Positions 12,735-15,482 of a stretch of DNA of 15,482 nt are shown piece after piece (the stretch's first letter is position 1; every line of letters starts with the position of its first letter). Both the position numbers and the translations under genes were made by a program. The stretch spans positions 1 through 15,482 of the forward strand of contig JAGWSE010000053.1 of the NCBI GenBank assembly GCA_028869395.1, given 5' to 3'. The notes beneath the pieces were generated by a model that was not told the origin of the DNA, ran no database searches, and was given only the letters and a program-made list of their open reading frames with translations. The stretch comes from Alphaproteobacteria bacterium. Its GTDB lineage: Bacteria > Pseudomonadota > Alphaproteobacteria > Caulobacterales > Caulobacteraceae.

Positions 12735-13343
12735 CTAGCGCTTGACGAGCGCCCCGGCGAATTCGATGACGCACATGGCGCCGTACTCCCGATGAGGCGC
12801 GCAGGCGACGCCGACGGCTCGGTAATGCGCCCCGAAGATGTTCTGCCGGTGCCCGCGGTCCGGCACGCCGGAGTCGACGATCAGCTGGCGCACGATGTCA
12901 CGAGGGCTCTGGTAGCCGTACGAGATGTCCTCGCCTGAGAGGCCCGACCAGACGCCGTGCCTGTGAAGGCGGTCGGAGAGCGTGGCCCCGTCCGGGCTGA
13001 CGTGTCCCACCTCGTGGGTTCGGCCCTGGGCCAGCGCATGGGCCCGGGCGGCCGCGTCGAGTCCTGCGCTTTCCTCCAGAGGTGGAAGAGGGCGCTGCCG
13101 CTCGAGGAAAGCCAAGGCGTGGGCAAGGGCGCCGACGTCTTCATTGCCGATTTCCGACAGACCTTCTGGACCACCGCGGAGGGCGGCGTGCTCCAGTTCG
13201 CGGCCGTATTGCGCTGGATGCATGCGGGCGAAGTTGATCTCGGCAAGCACCGCCTCGTTTCGTGTGGCGGCGGAGGTCGCGGTCGCGGCGAAAATCGGAA
13301 TGGCCGCCGCAAGCGCCGCGGGCAGGACGCAAGGCCTTGGCAT
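12735..13343 (-). CDS. Secreted CAP-domain (SCP/PR1-like) protein
   Basis: From the ATG at 13343 the protein has 202 residues with a signal peptide over about 1-25 (A-T-S-A end). This start is chosen because it places the hydrophobic segment at the N-terminus; ATG at 13385 and GTG at 13421 are in frame but would precede it with Pro/Arg-rich residues, and none has a strong ribosome site. The mature part has bacterial CAP-domain marks: E-I-N-F-A-R-x-H-P, the A-x-A-H-A-x-A-Q helix, G-H-V-S-P-D-G, G-E-D-I-S-Y-G and H-R-Q-N-I-F, followed by V-G-V-A-C-A-P-H. The His and Glu positions of the CAP cavity are present. Biochemical roles of bacterial CAP proteins are mostly unknown; lipid binding and proteolysis have been proposed. 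Confidence 0.82.
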   Translation of the reverse strand: MPRPCVLPAALAAAIPIFAATATSAATRNEAVLAEINFARMHPAQYGRELEHAALRGGPEGLSEIGNEDVGALAHALAFLERQRPLPPLEESAGLDAAARAHALAQGRTHEVGHVSPDGATLSDRLHRHGVWSGLSGEDISYGYQSPRDIVRQLIVDSGVPDRGHRQNIFGAHYRAVGVACAPHREYGAMCVIEFAGALVKR

Positions 13344-13512
13344 GAAAAACCGTGATCGAATGCGTCCCCCGCTGTCGTCTAGCATGGCCGTGACCGGCGG
13401 CGGGTTAGGCGGGCGTCGCACCCCCTGCGGCTGAGCGGCGCAGCTTCACGTCGGGGCGCCCTTTACATCGGCCGCGGCCGCCGGTTCTGTCGGGCGGACA
13501 GAGGAGCGCGCC
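13344..13512. other. Divergent intergenic region, no clear signal
   Basis: This 169-bp stretch separates the divergent CAP and dehydrogenase genes and must contain promoters for both. It is very GC-rich. Apart from the GAGGAG ribosome site before 13513, I see no convincing promoter hexamers, operator palindrome or small gene. Confidence 0.5.
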
Positions 13513-14484
13513 ATGAAGGACTTCACGGGCCGGTTTGCGGTGGTGACGGGCGGCGGTACGGGCATGGGGCGGGAACTCGCCCGTCAGCTCGCCGCGGAGG
13601 GCTGCAATGTCGCGATGTGCGACGTCTCGGCGAAGAACATGGCGGAGACCGTGGCGCTGATCGAGCAGGACCGGCCGCCGCAGGGAACCAAGGTCACAAC
13701 GCACCTGGCCGACGTGTCGGACGAGGCGCAGCTGAAGCGGTTCCGCGCGGAGTTCGAGGACCAGCAGCAGACGGACAAGCTGCACCTGCTGTTCAACAAC
13801 GCCGGGATCGGCGGTGGGGGATCGTTCGTGAACGATCCGCGGGAGGAATGGGAGCGGACGTTCGGGGTGTGCTGGGGTGGGGTGTACCTGGGATGCCGGA
13901 CGTTCCTGCCGCTGATGCTGGCGGCCGATGAGGCTCACATCGTGAACACCTCGTCGGTCAACGGGTTCTGGGCGAGCCTGGGGCCGAACGTGAGCCACAC
14001 GGCCTACGCCGCGGCGAAGTTCGCGGTGAAGGGGTTCACCGAGGCGCTGGTCACGGACCTGCGGCTGACCGCGCCGCACATTCGGGCGAGCGTTGTCATG
14101 CCAGGCCACATCGGCACCTCGATCGTGGCCAATTCGCGCAAGGTGATGACCGGGCGCGACGAGGACCAGCTGTCGGGGGAGGACATCGCGCGGGCGAAGG
14201 TACGAATGGCGAAGATGGGCGTCGACGTGGCCCAGCTCTCCGACCAGGCGGTGCAGGCGCTGGCGGCCGAGCAGCACCGTCGGTTCCTGGAGGAGGCGCC
14301 GACCTCGGCGACCGAGGCGGCGAAGATCATCCTCGACGGCGTCAAGGCCGAGCGCTGGCGCATCCTGGTCGGCGAGGACGCCGTGCGCATGGACGAACTG
14401 GTCCGCGCCGACCCGGAGGCCGCCTACGAGCCGCAATTCTTCCAGCGGCTGGCGAGCGAGGTGGGCTGGAAGCTGGGCGGCTAG
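13513..14484 (+). CDS. Short-chain dehydrogenase/reductase, extended C-terminus
   Basis: The protein has 323 residues, about 70 longer than a classical SDR. Motifs: T-G-G-G-T-G-M-G (about 12-19), D-V-S after the second strand, N-N-A-G (95-98), N-T-S-S-V-N-G (145-151) and Y-A-A-A-K with Tyr 165 and Lys 169. The Asp in C-D-V at about 37 suggests NAD(H) preference. The extra C-terminal part, after H-I-G-T-S-I, is a helical region with a T-S-A-T-E-A-A-K-I-I-L-D-G-V segment and an ending L-V-G-E-D-A, as in SDRs annotated from steroid- or hydrocarbon-degrading proteobacteria. Substrate unknown. The ATG has a GAGGAG ribosome site. Its TAG stop shares the bases CTAG with the stop of the convergent helicase gene. 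Confidence 0.88.
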   Translation: MKDFTGRFAVVTGGGTGMGRELARQLAAEGCNVAMCDVSAKNMAETVALIEQDRPPQGTKVTTHLADVSDEAQLKRFRAEFEDQQQTDKLHLLFNNAGIGGGGSFVNDPREEWERTFGVCWGGVYLGCRTFLPLMLAADEAHIVNTSSVNGFWASLGPNVSHTAYAAAKFAVKGFTEALVTDLRLTAPHIRASVVMPGHIGTSIVANSRKVMTGRDEDQLSGEDIARAKVRMAKMGVDVAQLSDQAVQALAAEQHRRFLEEAPTSATEAAKIILDGVKAERWRILVGEDAVRMDELVRADPEAAYEPQFFQRLASEVGWKLGG

Positions 14485-15482
14485 CCGCCCGCCCCGCCCA
14501 GGAACCCCGTCACCGCCTCGATCGCCTCCACGAGGCTGACCCGCTGCAGCTCGATGCCCTCGGGCAGGGAGGAGAACAGCCGCGTGGGCGCCGCGGCGTC
14601 CAGCATGACGAAGCAGCCGCGGTCGTCGGCGCGGCGGATCAGCCGGCCGAACGCCTGGGCGATGCGGCCGCGGGCCACCGCGTCGTCGTAGCCCTTGCCG
14701 CCGAAACGAAGGCGGCGGGCCTTGTGCAGCAGGTCGGGCCTGGGCCACGGCACCCGGTCGAAGACCAGCAGGCGCAGCGAGCGGCCCGGCACGTCCACCC
14801 CGTCGCGCACGGCGTCGGTCCCCAAGAGGCAGGCGTCCTCCTCGGCGCGAAAGATATCGACCAAGGCCCCCACCTCCAGCGGGTCGACGTGCTGGGCGTA
14901 GAGCGCCAGGCCTTTCTCGGCCAGCGGCGCGGCGATCCGCTCGTGCACCGCCTTCAGCCGGCGGATGGCGGTGAACAGGCCGAGCCCGCCGCCGCCGGCC
15001 GCCAGGAACAGCTCGCGCATGGCGGCGGCCACCTGGCGCGCATCCTCGCGGCCCACGTCGGTGACCACGAAGGCCCGCGCGTTGGTGGCGTAGTCGAAGG
15101 GCGAGGCGAGCTTCAGGGTTTTCGGCCGCTCCGGGAGGCGCGCGGCGCCGGTGCGCATCTCGGCCAGGGCGAAGGGGTCGGCCAGCGCCGGATCGGTCAG
15201 CGTCGCCGAGGTCACCAGCACCCCGTGCGCCGGGGCGATCACGGCGTTGGTCAGGGGCTCGGTCGGGTCGACCCAGTGGCGGCGGCAGGCGGCGTCCACC
15301 ACCCGCCCGTAAAGGAAGGTGGCGTCGAACCAGTCGACGAAGTCCGGATCGTCCTCGGCGTCCTCATCGATGGCGCGCAGCATGGAGCGCCAGGCGGGCA
15401 GGGTCATCCGCGCGCGGCGGTCGAGGCCGCGCAGGGCGCCTTCGATCCTGGCCCGCTCGGCCGGGCCGAGGGTGGCGGCCTC
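14481..15482 (-). CDS. DinG/XPD-type ATP-dependent DNA helicase, C-terminal part (5' end outside window)
   Basis: The frame is open to the right edge, giving the last 333 residues. Visible superfamily 2 helicase features of the XPD/DinG branch: L-V-T-S-A-T-L-T (motif III), G-L-F-T-A-I-R-R-L (motif IV region), L-G-T-D-A-V-R-D-G-V-D-V-P-G (motif V, where a W/F-E-G-V-D form is usual) and R-I-A-Q-A-F-G-R-L-I-R-R (motif VI with the Q-x-x-G-R arginine). The Walker A, DEAH box and any iron-sulfur Cys cluster lie outside the window. An internal ATG at 15407 is not the start, because coding continues upstream without a stop. Known role of the family: 5'-3' unwinding of DNA structures such as R-loops during repair. 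It is convergent with, and overlaps the stop of, the dehydrogenase gene. Confidence 0.85.
   Translation of the reverse strand, partial: EAATLGPAERARIEGALRGLDRRARMTLPAWRSMLRAIDEDAEDDPDFVDWFDATFLYGRVVDAACRRHWVDPTEPLTNAVIAPAHGVLVTSATLTDPALADPFALAEMRTGAARLPERPKTLKLASPFDYATNARAFVVTDVGREDARQVAAAMRELFLAAGGGGLGLFTAIRRLKAVHERIAAPLAEKGLALYAQHVDPLEVGALVDIFRAEEDACLLGTDAVRDGVDVPGRSLRLLVFDRVPWPRPDLLHKARRLRFGGKGYDDAVARGRIAQAFGRLIRRADDRGCFVMLDAAAPTRLFSSLPEGIELQRVSLVEAIEAVTGFLGGAGG

Noticed and set aside
13405..14748. 447-codon - strand open frame opposite the second dehydrogenase
   Set aside because: It covers a dehydrogenase with intact SDR motifs and runs into the helicase gene on its own strand in another frame; the translation is Arg/Pro/His-rich and shows no domain.
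1..15482. tRNA, rRNA, CRISPR array or prophage
   Set aside because: No cloverleaf-like tRNA ends, rRNA-like conserved stretches, regularly spaced repeats with spacers, or phage structural genes were seen by reading; a dedicated scan was not possible.

Overview
The window is high-GC bacterial chromosome. Gene content suggests an alphaproteobacterium, probably of the Caulobacterales type (inference): an Lhr-type helicase paired with the PdeM phosphoesterase of the ligase-associated DNA damage response, a FecR-type anti-sigma regulator, short-chain dehydrogenases, and small glycine-zipper envelope proteins. No rRNA, tRNA or CRISPR array was seen.

Left part (1-1767, + strand): the C-terminal end of a FecR-like sigma regulator, a dual-specificity-type protein phosphatase with an intact CX5R loop, and a 2OG-Fe(II) oxygenase. 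These are closely spaced and may be co-transcribed. Convergent to them (1859-5050, - strand) is a two-gene DNA repair operon, lhr-like helicase then pdeM. The exonuclease and ATP-dependent ligase genes that often accompany this pair are not present here.

Centre (about 5090-6726): a decayed mobile element sits between the lhr gene and a divergent saccharopine dehydrogenase-like gene. It has 20-bp terminal inverted repeats (18/20 identical), imperfect 8-bp flanking duplications (6/8) and subterminal TAGGACA repeats. It carries a two-gene toxin-antitoxin-like module (DUF4258-like protein plus an MqsA-like HTH protein, ATGA overlap) with a repeat-rich control region. Behind the module lies the truncated, frameshifted C-terminal end of an IS1-type transposase. 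This is the most interesting part of the window: a TA pair riding as cargo in what looks like a non-autonomous IS1-like element that landed in a short divergent promoter region.

Right part (6785-15482): a saccharopine dehydrogenase-like reductase; two small secreted glycine-zipper proteins (- strand) on either side of a + strand pair of exported hydrolases (peptidase S10 and a MetX-like alpha/beta hydrolase); a - strand pair of a secreted CAP-domain protein and a short-chain dehydrogenase; a second, longer short-chain dehydrogenase (+); and the C-terminal 333 residues of a DinG/XPD-type helicase (-) cut by the window edge. Several convergent gene ends carry strong hairpins, and the last convergent pair shares its stop codons in a single CTAG.
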